64,000 nucleotides of DNA from Verrucomicrobiota bacterium (GTDB lineage: Bacteria; Verrucomicrobiota; Verrucomicrobiia; Opitutales; Opitutaceae), in contig JAEWKR010000068.1 in the NCBI GenBank assembly GCA_023457715.1, positions 1-64,000 of the forward strand, read 5' to 3'. The translations under genes and the position numbers were made by a program. Shown here piece by piece: positions 16,829-26,442 of this stretch; the stretch's first letter is position 1; each line of letters starts with the position of its first letter. The notes beneath the pieces were generated by a model. The model searched no databases. It worked only from the letters and a program-made list of their open reading frames with translations, and was not told the DNA's origin.

Positions 16829-16976
16829 TTCAGATTTCAAATTTCGGATGACGGCCCCAGGCCCGAATCGTAGAGGCACTTGAACCCGGGCGGGCGTTTG
16901 GGGGCGAAAGACGGGGCGCTGTGGGATAGATCGCCGCTTCGGACGTCTGAAATCTGAAATCTGAAATTTGAATTCC
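16829..16976. repeat. (TCTGAAA)n heptamer hairpin repeat
   Basis: Left arm ttcagatttcaaatttc (16829-16846) and right arm tctgaaatctgaaatctgaa (16945-16976) are complementary heptamer runs around about 98 bp of unique sequence. The element lies in the divergent gap between the permease and the SRPBCC protein genes. The same heptamer occurs at 29832, 38492/38607 and 62766. Confidence 0.75.
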
Positions 16977-17037
16977 TCCGGCCTTGTCCGCCGGCCGAGT
17001 TGCCATTCGTTGTTTCCATAATCCGTCCCCCTTTCCC

Positions 17038-17526
17038 ATGAGCACCTCACCGTCCTCCGCCCCGCTGTCCCAACGTGAATTGACGCTGACGCGCGTCATC
17101 GACGCCTCGCCCGAGCGCGTCTTTGCCGCCTGGACCCAGCCCGAACTGCTGAAGCAATGGTTCACGCCGCGCCCGTGGACAACGCCCGTGGTCGAAGTTG
17201 ATGTGCGGGCGGGTGGGTCGAGTTTCTTTCTGATGCGCGGGCCCGAGGGGCAGGAGTTTCCCAACCGCGGCGTGTACCTCGAGGTCGTGCCCAATCGGAA
17301 ACTCGTGTTCACCGACGCGTACGTGAAGGCGTGGGAGCCCTCCGAGAAACCCTTCATGACGGCGGTGGTCACGTTCGAGCCCACGGCGGACGGGAAAACC
17401 AACTACACCGCCCGGGTGATGCACGCGACGGTCGCCGACCGCGAACAGCACGAGAAGATGGGGTTCCATGCCGGCTGGGGCGCGGCCGCGGATCAGCTCG
17501 AGGCGTTGTTGGCGGGGAAGCGATAA
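17038..17526 (+). CDS. SRPBCC/AHSA1-domain protein
   Basis: A 162-residue protein of the START/Bet v1-like superfamily (activator of Hsp90 ATPase homologue family). The family pattern is clear: LTRVIDASPERVFAAWTQPE, then LLKQWFTPRPWTTPVVEVDV, ending in HEKMGFHAGWGAAADQLEAL. The fold is a helix-grip ligand pocket. Many members occur beside ArsR regulators or DoxX proteins, and a DoxX-like gene does follow here. The cellular role is unknown. ATG 17038 is the first codon of the conserved region; upstream codons are translated repeat. Confidence 0.9.
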   Translation: MSTSPSSAPLSQRELTLTRVIDASPERVFAAWTQPELLKQWFTPRPWTTPVVEVDVRAGGSSFFLMRGPEGQEFPNRGVYLEVVPNRKLVFTDAYVKAWEPSEKPFMTAVVTFEPTADGKTNYTARVMHATVADREQHEKMGFHAGWGAAADQLEALLAGKR

Positions 17527-17540
17527 GCGGCGGGCGGTAG

Positions 17541-17580
17541 GAGAGACGGTCTCTCGGTACCGGCTGAAGGCGCTACGGGG
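17541..17580. repeat. Palindrome gagagacggtctctc plus dispersed CGGCTGAAG repeat
   Basis: gagaga-cgg-tctctc (17541-17555) is a perfect 6 bp-arm palindrome. It is followed by accggctgaaggcgctacgg, a shortened copy of the repeat at 1657-1713. It lies between the SRPBCC and DoxX-like genes. Confidence 0.45.
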
Positions 17581-17696
17581 CGAAACCACCCGGCTCGGGC
17601 GCGATTTCAGATCGTCGACGCGGGACGAACCGCCATCGGAAAAATATGACAGTGACGCCGGGAAGGGATTGCTCGCCGGGAGGGGTTCCACTGCGC

Positions 17697-18518
17697 ATGC
17701 CTACATTCTCGATGCTCGGGCGGGGGTTCGTGGCGCTCGCGCTGCTGGGATTTGCGGTCCTTCACGCGATGTATCGCGAGCTCGTGATTGCGCGGGCGCC
17801 CGCCTGGCCGGCGGAGTGGGCGGGGAAAACAGCCATCGCTCTCCTGGTGGGTGCGCTGTTGGTGGCGGGCGCCCTCGCGATCGTGCGCGGTGGTCGGGCG
17901 GGGTGGATTGCGGGCCTCGCGCTCGCGGTGCTGGTGGTGGTCGTTTCGCTGGGACGGCAGGCCGTCGCCTTTGCGACGCACCCGAACCTGGGAGGGGATT
18001 TGACGATGCTGGGGAAGGCCCTGGCGTTCACGGGCGGGCTCCTGGCGACGGCGGTCGCAGCGCGTCGCGCGGCGATGGCCGTGAGCGACCCAGGGTCAGG
18101 CTCAGCGGCTCCGGCATTCCTGTGGACCGCCCGGGTGACCGTCGGCCTGTTCCTGATCGCGAGCGGGGTGCAGCATTTCCTTTATGCCTCGTTTGTGGCG
18201 ACGTTGGTGCCGGCCTGGATCGGTGGGGCGATGTTTTGGACGTACGCCGCCGCCGTATTCCTGATCTGCGGCGGGGTGGGTCTGGTGACGCCGCTGGCGC
18301 GCCTGGCTGGCACGCTCAGCGGGCTGATGATCTTTCTCTGGCTGCTCGTGCTGCACCTCCCGCGCGCGATCGAGATGCCGGACAGCCGCACCGAGGTGGT
18401 GGCCGTTTTCGAAGCGCTTTGCTTTGCCGGATTCGCCTGGGTCATCGCCGGGGAACTGCGGGCGCGGCAGCCAGCACGCCCGGCCGCGGCGGCTGAGGCG
18501 AGGCCCAACCCCGCGTAG
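17697..18518 (+). CDS. DoxX-like integral membrane protein
   Basis: A 273-residue protein with about eight hydrophobic helices. The C-terminal half (FLWTARVTVGLFLIASGVQH, WIGGAMFWTYAAAVFLICGG) resembles the four-helix DoxX/SURF4-like fold. The N-terminal half has a similar helix arrangement, so the protein may be an internal duplication. Function is unknown; DoxX proteins have been tied to redox or membrane stress. ATG 17697 (MPTFSMLGRG) is chosen rather than an upstream ATG at 17646 that adds a non-conserved polar tail. Confidence 0.65.
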   Translation: MPTFSMLGRGFVALALLGFAVLHAMYRELVIARAPAWPAEWAGKTAIALLVGALLVAGALAIVRGGRAGWIAGLALAVLVVVVSLGRQAVAFATHPNLGGDLTMLGKALAFTGGLLATAVAARRAAMAVSDPGSGSAAPAFLWTARVTVGLFLIASGVQHFLYASFVATLVPAWIGGAMFWTYAAAVFLICGGVGLVTPLARLAGTLSGLMIFLWLLVLHLPRAIEMPDSRTEVVAVFEALCFAGFAWVIAGELRARQPARPAAAAEARPNPA

Positions 18519-18552
18519 CGAGTAGCGCCTGAAGCCTACCGCCTGCCCGTTT

Positions 18553-19944
18553 TCACAACGCGATCACCTCGCCCAGCGCCGGCAATTTGGCGTCGATCCC
18601 GAATTTCTTCTGCAGATGGCCGCGGAGGGCTCCGCGGGCGGCATCTTCACCGTGGGTCAGGTACACGCGCGGTTTGCGCGAGGCAAGCGGCTCGAACCAC
18701 GACAGCAGGTCCGTCTTGCCCGCATGGGCGCTGAAGCCACCCAGCGTGTGGACCTGGGCCTTCACCGCGATGGTCTCCCCATAGATCTTCACCGTGTGCG
18801 CTCCGTCGACCAGCATGCGGCCGAGCGTGCCATGAGCCTGGTAGCCGACGATGATGACGTGCGTGAGCGGGTTCCAGAGATTGTGCCGCAAGTGGTGGAG
18901 AATGCGGCCGGCGTTGCACATGCCGGCGCCGGCGAGCACCATGCAGGGGCCAGGCACCTGATTGATCGCCTTCGATTCGTCCGCCGAGGCGGTCATGCGC
19001 AGGGTCGCAAGATCCAGTCCGATGGGACGGGCCTTGAGGAAGGCCACCATCTCCTCGTCGTAGAGTTCCGGGTGGCGGCTGTAGATCTGCGACGCCTCGA
19101 TCGCCATCGGGCTGTCGAGGAAGACCGGGAACGGCGGCAGCAGATTCTGCCGGAAGCCGGACGCCAGCAGGGCGGTGAGCAGCTGCGCGCGGCCGACCGC
19201 AAACGTGGGCACGAGAATCTTCCCGCCTGAGGCGACCGACTCGCGCACGATGCCGATGAACTCCTTCACCGTATCCGGGAAAGGCTGATGGTCGTGGTCA
19301 CCGTACGTGGATTCGAGGAAGACAAGATCCGCCTCGGTGAAGGGCTCGAATTCCTTGAGAATCGGTGCCGTCTTTGGCCCCAGGTCGCCGGAAAAAACGA
19401 TCGTTCGCACCTTGCCGCCGTCTTCGACCTTAAGCTGGATGCTGGCCGACCCAAGCATGTGTCCGGCCTCGACGTAACGCGCGGTGATACCCGGGGCGAC
19501 CGTGATCGCCTGCCGATATGGCACGGGTCGCATCAATCCGATGACCTGCTCGACATCGGTGTGGGTGTAGAGCGGGACCACCGGCGGCTCCCCGGCGCGC
19601 TGACGTTTGCGGTTCTGCCGCTCCGTGTCGTGCATCTGCACCTTGGCGGAATCGCGGAGAATCAGGGCCGTCATCTCCACCGTGGCGGGCGTGGCGTGGA
19701 TGGGCTCGTTGAAGGTGGAGTGCGCCAGCAGCGGCAGCCGGCCGGTGTGGTCGAGATGCGCATGCGTCAACAACACGGCCGAAATCTCGCCGAGTTGCGG
19801 CAGGGCCGCCTCATTCAGGCGATCCGCATGCTGACCTCCCTGGAAAAGGCCGCAGTCGACCAGGATGCGCGACTGCGACGTTTCGACCAGGTAACAGGAG
19901 CCGGTGACTTCGCCACCGGCGGCGCCCAAGGGGGTGATTTTCAT
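18553..19944 (-). CDS. Beta-CASP metallo-beta-lactamase-fold ribonuclease
   Basis: A 463-residue protein of the RNA-processing metallo-hydrolase family (TTHA0252/CPSF73-like). The signature motifs are present: MKITPLGAAGGEVTGSCYLV at the start, zinc-binding LTHAHLDHTGRLP (HxHxDH), ARYVEAGHMLGSASI, FSGDLGPK, then the beta-CASP motifs TFAVGRAQ and VIIVGYQAHGTLGR, and the C-terminal GGFSAHAGKTDL and THGE segments. It is expected to be a cytoplasmic endo/exoribonuclease acting on RNA. The gene diverges from a GH10 xylanase across a long imperfect hairpin. Confidence 0.93.
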   Translation of the reverse strand: MKITPLGAAGGEVTGSCYLVETSQSRILVDCGLFQGGQHADRLNEAALPQLGEISAVLLTHAHLDHTGRLPLLAHSTFNEPIHATPATVEMTALILRDSAKVQMHDTERQNRKRQRAGEPPVVPLYTHTDVEQVIGLMRPVPYRQAITVAPGITARYVEAGHMLGSASIQLKVEDGGKVRTIVFSGDLGPKTAPILKEFEPFTEADLVFLESTYGDHDHQPFPDTVKEFIGIVRESVASGGKILVPTFAVGRAQLLTALLASGFRQNLLPPFPVFLDSPMAIEASQIYSRHPELYDEEMVAFLKARPIGLDLATLRMTASADESKAINQVPGPCMVLAGAGMCNAGRILHHLRHNLWNPLTHVIIVGYQAHGTLGRMLVDGAHTVKIYGETIAVKAQVHTLGGFSAHAGKTDLLSWFEPLASRKPRVYLTHGEDAARGALRGHLQKKFGIDAKLPALGEVIAL

Positions 19945-19946
19945 AC

Positions 19947-20060
19947 GGCGACCTAATGAAGAATGAAGAATGCAGAATGGCGAATCGCGGATGTGGATGG
20001 CGAACCCGGATTTGAGCCATGATTCTGCATTCTGTATTCTTCATTCTGCATTAGGCCGCC
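19947..20060. repeat. (GAATGAA)n heptamer hairpin with ~44 bp arms
   Basis: Left arm 19947-19990 (cctaatgaagaatgaagaat core) and right arm 20016-20060 (attcttcattctgcattagg core) are complementary over about 44 bp with around seven mismatches. The unit period is 7 bp. It fills the divergent gap between the beta-CASP RNase and the xylanase genes. Confidence 0.8.
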
Positions 20061-20140
20061 GTGGCTGCTCTACAGAGTGACTGGAAAAACCGGAAGCCCC
20101 CGCGCATCTTGTGCCGATAACGTCCGTCTTCATCTCTTCC

Positions 20141-21283
20141 ATGCCCTTTCGAAGTCTTGCCGCTTTTTCCGCGCTCACGCTCCTTCTCACCTCCGCTTGC
20201 ACCCATGGCCAGGGCGACTCCCCTGCGACCGTATCCGCCACGCCGGCCACCCCCGGCCTGAAGGATGCGTTTCGCGGCGATTTCGTCGTCGGCGTGGCCA
20301 TGAATCCGGCGCAGTTCGGCGGGCGCGACGAAAAGGCAGTCGCGTTGATCAAGCGCGAGTTCAATTCGATCACGGCGGAGAACCACATGAAGTGGATTCA
20401 CCTGCAGCCGCGTGAGGGGGAGTTCACCTTCAAGCACGCGGATCGCTTTGTGGAGTTCGGTCTCGAGCACGGCATGTGGATCGTTGGCCATACCCTCGTC
20501 TGGCACAACCAGCTGCCCAAGTGGGTCTCGGCTCCGGCGGCAGGGCAGGACACGCTCACGAAGGAGGTCTTGATGGCCCGGCTGCGCACGCACATCCAGA
20601 CCGTCGCCGGTCGTTACAAAGGCAAGGTGAAGGGCTGGGACGTGGTCAACGAGGCGATCGAAGACGGCTCGGGCAAGCTGCGCGACTCCGTCTTCATGCG
20701 GGTCATCGGCAAGGAATACCTCGTGCATGCGTTCAAGTGGGCGCGCGAGGCGGATCCCGAGGCCGAGCTGTATTACAACGACTACAACCTCGACCAGGAC
20801 GTCGCAAAGCGGGCGGCCGCGATCGACATCGTCAAATACCTCCGCGAGAACGGCGCACCGATCGACGGGGTGGGTCTGCAGGGCCACTACAACCTGAGCT
20901 ACCCGCCGGTTTCCCGCATCGACGAAACCATCAGGCTGTTCGCCGACCTCGGCGTGAAGGTCGTGATCACCGAATTGGACGTGATGGTGCTCCGCCACGA
21001 GCAGATCAGTGGCGACGTCAATTTCTGGCGGACCAACATGTCAAAGCCGGGCAAGGCGCTGACCCCTGCAGACCAGCAGGCGCTGGCGGATCGTTATCGC
21101 GAGGTGTTCGACGTTTATCGGAAGCATCGCGGCACGGTGACCCGCGTCACCTTCTGGGGCCTGCGGGATGCGGATTCGTGGCGCCGCACCTACAGTCCGC
21201 TCATTTTTGACGACGCGTATCAGCCGAAACCGGCCTACCAGGCGGTTCTGTCGGTGGCAAAGGAGTCGTCGAGTAGCGAGTAG
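20141..21283 (+). CDS. GH10 endo-1,4-beta-xylanase, lipoprotein
   Basis: This 380-residue secreted enzyme hydrolyses xylan backbones. The N-terminus has a lipobox-like LLTSAC, so it is probably membrane-anchored. GH10 landmarks are present: FNSITAENHMKW, GHTLVWHNQLPKW, the acid/base E171 in GWDVVNEAIED, YYNDYNL, IDGVGLQGHYNL and the nucleophile E278 in KVVITELDVMV. VTFWGLRDADSWR follows. Barrel length is normal and no extra binding module is seen. ATG 20141 is preferred over GTG 20111 because the signal peptide begins there. The final residues SSSSE and the stop are encoded by a short (GTAGCGA) repeat. Confidence 0.94.
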   Translation: MPFRSLAAFSALTLLLTSACTHGQGDSPATVSATPATPGLKDAFRGDFVVGVAMNPAQFGGRDEKAVALIKREFNSITAENHMKWIHLQPREGEFTFKHADRFVEFGLEHGMWIVGHTLVWHNQLPKWVSAPAAGQDTLTKEVLMARLRTHIQTVAGRYKGKVKGWDVVNEAIEDGSGKLRDSVFMRVIGKEYLVHAFKWAREADPEAELYYNDYNLDQDVAKRAAAIDIVKYLRENGAPIDGVGLQGHYNLSYPPVSRIDETIRLFADLGVKVVITELDVMVLRHEQISGDVNFWRTNMSKPGKALTPADQQALADRYREVFDVYRKHRGTVTRVTFWGLRDADSWRRTYSPLIFDDAYQPKPAYQAVLSVAKESSSSE

Positions 21284-21290
21284 CGAGCAT
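21269..21290. repeat. (GTAGCGA)n heptamer repeat at the xylanase 3' end
   Basis: cgagtagcgagtagcgagc overlaps the last codons and stop of the xylanase. The related gtagcgagtagcgc is at 18515-18528, just after the DoxX-like stop codon. Confidence 0.55.
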
Positions 21291-21302
21291 GCGGCGCACG
21301 CC

Positions 21303-22040
21303 TTACCGGCTGCGCGCTACTTTCCGCCTCCGGATGACTTCCACGCCGGTGACGCAGGCGGCGAGCCACATCAACCCGACGCAAACCGCGCCCAGCACAT
21401 CGCTGAGATAATGGACGCCGAGGCAGACGCGGGAGAGGGCCACGAGAAAGATCAACGTCACTCCGGCGAGCGCGGCCAGGATCCGCCGGGGCCAGCTCGG
21501 TGAGCGCTGCGCGATGTACAGCGCCAGGACGCCATACAGCAGGGTCGCGCTGATGGTGTGGCCGCTGGGAAAGCTGTAGGTGCTCAGATGGAGGATCGGA
21601 TTTTCCACCTCCGGCCGCGGGCGTTCGAAGTAATGCTTGAGGATGACATTGATCAGACTGCCGCCGCCAACGGTGAGCACGAGCGCCGCCAGCCGGTACC
21701 AGTGGCGTTCGAAGCCGAGTAACAGCGAGAGGAACACCGTCAGTCCGGTCACCCACACCCCGCCGCCCAGGAAGGTGGCGACCTTGGCCGTGCCGATCAC
21801 GAGCGGGGTCGCGTGGCTGTTGAACCACCGCGCGAGGTGTTGATCGAGCTCGACGATCGCGGCACTCGCCATCACGTCCTCGGCAATGACCCCAAAGGCC
21901 CAGCCCGCGAGCAGCGTGACCATCGCGCCGATGGTGAGGTGCAGCCCCAGGTAGGCTCCGCGTTCCAGGCGGGCGCGGAAAAAGCGGGTGGGCCAGGGGA
22001 GGGGGCCCGGCGTGTCGCCGGAGGGTGGGGAAACGGCCAT
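21303..22040 (-). CDS. PAP2-family membrane phosphatase
   Basis: This 245-residue integral membrane protein has the three phosphatase motifs of the PAP2/type-2 phosphatidic acid phosphatase superfamily: KHYFERPRP, SFPSGHT and SRVCLGVHYLSD. About six transmembrane helices are seen. Likely substrates are lipid pyrophosphates or phosphates such as undecaprenyl pyrophosphate or phosphatidate, with the active site facing the periplasm. It is convergent with the xylanase gene (19 nt gap), and there is no operon partner. Confidence 0.92.
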   Translation of the reverse strand: MAVSPPSGDTPGPLPWPTRFFRARLERGAYLGLHLTIGAMVTLLAGWAFGVIAEDVMASAAIVELDQHLARWFNSHATPLVIGTAKVATFLGGGVWVTGLTVFLSLLLGFERHWYRLAALVLTVGGGSLINVILKHYFERPRPEVENPILHLSTYSFPSGHTISATLLYGVLALYIAQRSPSWPRRILAALAGVTLIFLVALSRVCLGVHYLSDVLGAVCVGLMWLAACVTGVEVIRRRKVARSR

Positions 22041-22243
22041 GGGCCCAGTAGACCGGCGCGGTCGCGCCGCGTTCGCAGCCCCGCGCGCGCCCGAGGTCCA
22101 ATGGATTTAACGGCCCCGGATAATCTCCTATTGGTATTACCGGAGGCGGCCCAGGGCGTGGGGGCGTGACGTTTCACCCGCCGGCGTTCAACGTGGGCCT
22201 TCGGCGGCAACCTTCCCACCGGTCCGCCGGGTTCAGCGTTTCC

Positions 22244-25200
22244 ATGTCCCACTTCAGCACCCCCACGGCTTCATCGTCTTCGAATCCCAGCTTGGGCCCG
22301 GCGTCGACGGACGCGGTCATGCCCCTGGCCGCTTCCGGCGGCGCGGCGCGGACGGACTCCCTGCTTCGCTCGCTGCTCGAGGGCACAACGGATTGCGTCA
22401 AGACCCTCACGCTGGAGGGCGAAATCGTCACGATTTCCGAAGCGGCTCGCGACCTCCTCCAACAGCCCGACCTTGCCAGCCTCGTGGGCCGGTCGTGGAT
22501 CTCGTTCTGGCGGGAGACGGAGCAGCCGGAAGCGCGGGCGGCCGTGGCGGCGGCGGCGGCGGGGAGGACGAGCCGCTTCGTCGGATCGTTCATGGTTGCC
22601 GACCAGATGCGTTGGTGGGACGTGGTCATCACCCCGCTGCGCGGCGCCTCCGGGGTGGAGCGGTTGCTCGCGGTTTCGCGCGACGTCACGCAGCACCGCG
22701 AAGGATGGTGGCGGGCCTCCATCGTAGAGTATTCGGACGACGCGATCATCACCACCAATCTCGAGGAGACGATCGTCAGCTGGAACCGTGGCGCGGAGCA
22801 GATGTTCGGCTATCAAGCCGCCGAGATGCTCGGCCGCTCCCTCGGCCGGCTGCGGCCCGATGACGTTCTGCGCAGCGAGCCGAGGATCCTCGAGCTGCTG
22901 ATGGCGGACCGGCGCGTCGATCATTACGAGTCGGTCCGGCTGAACAAGGACGGCCAGCCGGTGCATGTTTCCATTTCCGCCTCCCCGATCAAGGACGCCA
23001 ACGGCACCGTGATCGGGATGGCGAAAATCCTGCGCGATATCAGCGAGCGCAAACGCGCGGAGGAGGCGGCGCGCCGCGGCGTCGACCAGATCCACGCGAT
23101 GATCGATGCGGCGCCGGTCGGAATCTTCGTGGTCGACGCGCAGCTGCAGCTGGTGCGGATCAACCGTCGCGCGCTGCCCGCGTTCAGCCACCCCGGGCTC
23201 ATCGGCCGTCCCTTGCGGGAGGTGATGGCCGGGATGTGGCCGGCCGCAACCGCCGCGCAGGTTGTCGCCGATTTTGAGCACACGCTGGCGACGGGTGAGC
23301 CCAAGGTGTACCGCGGCTGGTCGGCCATGCGCGCCGATCGGGCCGTCGACGAACATTACGACTGGGAGATCCAGCGGCTGTTGTATCCGGACGGGCAGTG
23401 CGGGGTCGCGTGTTATTTCTTCGATATCGGCGACCACGTCCGCGCCCAGCGCGCGCTGCGCGAAACCGCCGGCCGGCTGGAGCTGGCGGTGCAGGCGGCG
23501 CGGCTGGGATTGTGGCGTTGGGATGCGGCCACGGACCTGGTCGACCTCACGCCCCAGGCTGCGGAGGTGTTCGGGCTGCCCGAAGGTGCCGTGATGACCT
23601 GGAGCCGGATGCAGGGGCTCCTGGCTCCGGGGGATCGCGAGGTGGCCGCCGCCGCGGTGGCGACGGCGGTGGCCCAGCGGTGCGACTATTGCACCGAGTA
23701 CCGGGTGCGGCGCGGGGATGGCTCCGAAGTCTGGGTGGCCGCCACCGGGCGTCCCGTTGTATCCGGCGATCAGGTCACCGGCATGCTCGGGTTTGTGCAG
23801 GACATCACCGCGCGCAAGCGCGCGGAGGCGGAACGGACGCAGTTGCTGGAGCAGGAACAGCTGGCGCGCACGGAGGCCGAGGCGCTCACCGAGGCCGCGC
23901 AGGCATTGACGGCGGATCTGGACCTGCAGGCGACCGTGCAGAAGGCCACCGATGTGGCCACCCGGCTGACCGGCGCCCAGTTCGGCGCGTTCTTCTACAA
24001 CGTCACGACGGAGCGCAACGAATCGTACACCCTGTACACCTTGTCGGGAGTCCCGCGCGAGGCGTTTGCGAAGTTTGGCCTGCCGCGCAACACGGCCGTG
24101 TTCGGGCCCACCTTCAAGGGCGAGGGGGTGGTGCGGCTGGATGACGTCACCGCGGATCCTCGTTACGGGAAGAATGCGCCGCACCACGGGATGCCGGCGG
24201 GGCACCTGCCCGTTCGCAGCTATCTCGCGGTCCCTGTGATCTCCCGGACGGGCGAGGTGCTGGGGGGAATGTTTTTCGGCCATCCGGACGTCGCAGTGTT
24301 CACCGAGCGCGCCGAACGGATCGCGCGCGGGATTGCCGCCCAGGCGTCGATCGCGATGGACAACGCGAAACTCTACCGCCGCGTCCAGAACACCGCGGAA
24401 CGGCTGGATTTTTCCCTATCGGCGATGAACCTCGGCGATTGGACGTGGGACGCCGCGTCCGATCTGATGACGATCTCCCGGCGGACGGCGGAGATCTATG
24501 GTTTCCCTCCCGGCCGGCGGATGACCCGGGAAGAAATGCGGGCCGCCCTGCATCCGGAAGACCGCGACCGCGCCCGTGCCGCGGCGCGCTCCGCCGTGCT
24601 GGCTAAGCGGGATTACGACATCGAGTACCGGATCAATCATCCCGCGCGCGGCATCTGCTGGATTGCCGCCCGAGGTCGCCCGGTCTTCGACGAACAAGGC
24701 AACGTGACCAGCATGGTGGGGGTGGTGCAGGACATCACCGACCGCAAGAATGCGGAGCTGCACCTGCGTTGCCAGCGCGACGTCCTCGAGCAGATTGTGC
24801 AGTCCGCGTCCCTGCCCGAGGTTCTGCGGTCGCTGACGCTCTGGGTGGAAATGTCCCTGCATCGCCGGGCGATCGCCACCATCCTGCTGACCGACGAAGC
24901 GGGGACCAAACTCGTGACCGGCGCGGGCCCCAGCTGTCCGGCAGCCTGGGCGGACTTCGTGAACGGCCTCCCGATCGCGGACGATGTGGGCTCGTGCGGC
25001 ACCGCCGCATTCCGGCGCGAACGGGTGGTGGTGGCCGACGTGGCGAGCGATCCGAAATGGCGCGGGTTCGCCGCAAAGGCGGTGGAGCATGGGTTGCGCG
25101 CCTGCTGGTCCACGCCGATCCTCGCGAACGATGGCGGGGTGCTGGGCACGTTCGCCATTTATTATCCCGAGGTCGGGACGCCCGAGCCCGGCGAACTCGA

Positions 25201-26023
25201 GATCGTCGACGTCGTCACGCGCACGGCGGCCATCGCGATCGAGCGCCGGCGCGCCGAGCAGGCCTTGCGCGACTCGCGCGAGAAGCTGCAGCAGCACGCC
25301 GAGATGCTGGAGCAGCGCGTCGCCGAACGCACCGCCAGGCTGCGCGAGACGATTGGGGAACTCGAGGCGTTCTCCTACAGCGTCTCCCACGACATGCGGG
25401 CACCGCTCCGGGCGATGCAGGGTTATTCCGACCGGCTGCTGCGTTTCCACGCGGGGCCGCTGGACGAGGAGGCCCGGAATTTTCTGACCCGCATCAACCG
25501 CAACGCGCAGCGCCTCGAGCTCCTGGTGCGTGACGTCCTGGCGTACAGCAAGGTCTCCAAGTCGGAGATCGAGCTGGTGCCGGTCGACTTCGACGCCTTC
25601 GTCGCCGGTCTGCTGTCCCAGATCCCCGAGCTGCAGCGTGACGACGTCACGGTGACCGTGGAGCGGCCGCTGCCCCGGATCCTGGGGCACGAGGCTTATC
25701 TCTCGCAGATCCTCACCAATCTCCTGGGCAACGCGGTCAAGTTCGCCGCCCCCGACCGGCCTCCTCGGATCCGGATTTCCGCGCGGCGGGGGGAGCAGGG
25801 GGTTGCGATCGAGGTCCGCGACAACGGCATCGGCATCGCGGAGGAGCATTTCGACCGGATCTTTCAGATCTTCGGCCGGGTATATCCGGACAAACAATAC
25901 GACGGCACCGGCATCGGGCTGGCGATCGTCAAGAAGGCCGTCCAGCGCATGGGCGGCGCCATCGAGGTGCAGTCCCAGCTCGGGGCGGGCACCGCCTTCA
26001 CCTTCACCCTTCAGCCCGCATGA
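22244..26023 (+). CDS. Multi-PAS/GAF sensor histidine kinase
   Basis: A 1259-residue protein without clear transmembrane helices, so probably a cytoplasmic sensor. Order: PAS (~35-130), PAS (~150-260; DDAIITTNLEETIVSWNRGA), PAS (~280-390), PAS (~405-520; RLGLWRWDAATDLVDL), GAF (~555-715), PAS (~725-845), GAF (~860-1015) and a short coiled coil. The kinase core follows, with phosphoacceptor H1049 in SYSVSHDMRAPLRAM. The ATPase domain shows NLLGNAVKF, DNGIGI and GTGIGLAIVKK. It overlaps the response regulator start by 4 nt and so is a two-component pair. The architecture resembles phytochrome-like kinases that pair with Rcp1-type regulators. The signal is unknown. ATG 22244 is chosen over GTG 22166. 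Confidence 0.92.
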   Translation: MSHFSTPTASSSSNPSLGPASTDAVMPLAASGGAARTDSLLRSLLEGTTDCVKTLTLEGEIVTISEAARDLLQQPDLASLVGRSWISFWRETEQPEARAAVAAAAAGRTSRFVGSFMVADQMRWWDVVITPLRGASGVERLLAVSRDVTQHREGWWRASIVEYSDDAIITTNLEETIVSWNRGAEQMFGYQAAEMLGRSLGRLRPDDVLRSEPRILELLMADRRVDHYESVRLNKDGQPVHVSISASPIKDANGTVIGMAKILRDISERKRAEEAARRGVDQIHAMIDAAPVGIFVVDAQLQLVRINRRALPAFSHPGLIGRPLREVMAGMWPAATAAQVVADFEHTLATGEPKVYRGWSAMRADRAVDEHYDWEIQRLLYPDGQCGVACYFFDIGDHVRAQRALRETAGRLELAVQAARLGLWRWDAATDLVDLTPQAAEVFGLPEGAVMTWSRMQGLLAPGDREVAAAAVATAVAQRCDYCTEYRVRRGDGSEVWVAATGRPVVSGDQVTGMLGFVQDITARKRAEAERTQLLEQEQLARTEAEALTEAAQALTADLDLQATVQKATDVATRLTGAQFGAFFYNVTTERNESYTLYTLSGVPREAFAKFGLPRNTAVFGPTFKGEGVVRLDDVTADPRYGKNAPHHGMPAGHLPVRSYLAVPVISRTGEVLGGMFFGHPDVAVFTERAERIARGIAAQASIAMDNAKLYRRVQNTAERLDFSLSAMNLGDWTWDAASDLMTISRRTAEIYGFPPGRRMTREEMRAALHPEDRDRARAAARSAVLAKRDYDIEYRINHPARGICWIAARGRPVFDEQGNVTSMVGVVQDITDRKNAELHLRCQRDVLEQIVQSASLPEVLRSLTLWVEMSLHRRAIATILLTDEAGTKLVTGAGPSCPAAWADFVNGLPIADDVGSCGTAAFRRERVVVADVASDPKWRGFAAKAVEHGLRACWSTPILANDGGVLGTFAIYYPEVGTPEPGELEIVDVVTRTAAIAIERRRAEQALRDSREKLQQHAEMLEQRVAERTARLRETIGELEAFSYSVSHDMRAPLRAMQGYSDRLLRFHAGPLDEEARNFLTRINRNAQRLELLVRDVLAYSKVSKSEIELVPVDFDAFVAGLLSQIPELQRDDVTVTVERPLPRILGHEAYLSQILTNLLGNAVKFAAPDRPPRIRISARRGEQGVAIEVRDNGIGIAEEHFDRIFQIFGRVYPDKQYDGTGIGLAIVKKAVQRMGGAIEVQSQLGAGTAFTFTLQPA

Positions 26024-26442
26024 ACCAAACCATCCTTCTGGTCGAGGACAACGAGGACGATGCCTTCTTCATGCAGCAGGCGTTGCGTGATGCCGGCATC
26101 GCCAATCCCGTGAAGTGGCTCGAGGACGGTCAGGCCGCGGTGGACTTCCTCGGGGGCGCGGGGGATCCGGCGGACCCGGACGGTGGACCGCCGATGGTCG
26201 TGTTCCTGGACCTCAAGCTGCCGTTCAAGAGCGGGCATGATGTGCTGCAGTGGATCCGCCGTCAGCCGCAGCTGGAAAAGCTGGTGGTGATCGTGCTCAC
26301 CTCCTCGAGCGAGCCGGTGGACATCAAGCGCTCGTATCAGCTCGGCGCGAATTCGTACGTCGTGAAGCCGCCGACCGCCGAACAACTCATCGATCTGGCG
26401 AATGCGTTCAAGCTGTGGTGGCTGCGGCAGAACCGCAACTAG
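26020..26442 (+). CDS. Rcp1-type single-domain response regulator
   Basis: A 140-residue receiver domain with no output domain. It has the acidic pocket (LLVEDNEDDAFF), phosphoacceptor Asp in VVFLDLKLPFKSG, the Thr/Ser in VLTSSSEPVD and the Lys in SYVVKPP. LKLP rather than LxMP is typical of Rcp1/Rcp-like regulators that partner multi-PAS or phytochrome kinases. The start overlaps the kinase stop (ATGA). Its 3' end overlaps the convergent haem O synthase gene by 4 nt. Confidence 0.93.
   Translation: MNQTILLVEDNEDDAFFMQQALRDAGIANPVKWLEDGQAAVDFLGGAGDPADPDGGPPMVVFLDLKLPFKSGHDVLQWIRRQPQLEKLVVIVLTSSSEPVDIKRSYQLGANSYVVKPPTAEQLIDLANAFKLWWLRQNRN

Noticed and set aside
14506..16851. 781-codon plus-strand frame opposite the ADOP permease
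   Set aside because: Antisense shadow: Arg/Glu/Gly-rich, no signal, no motif; the opposite strand has strong family motifs.
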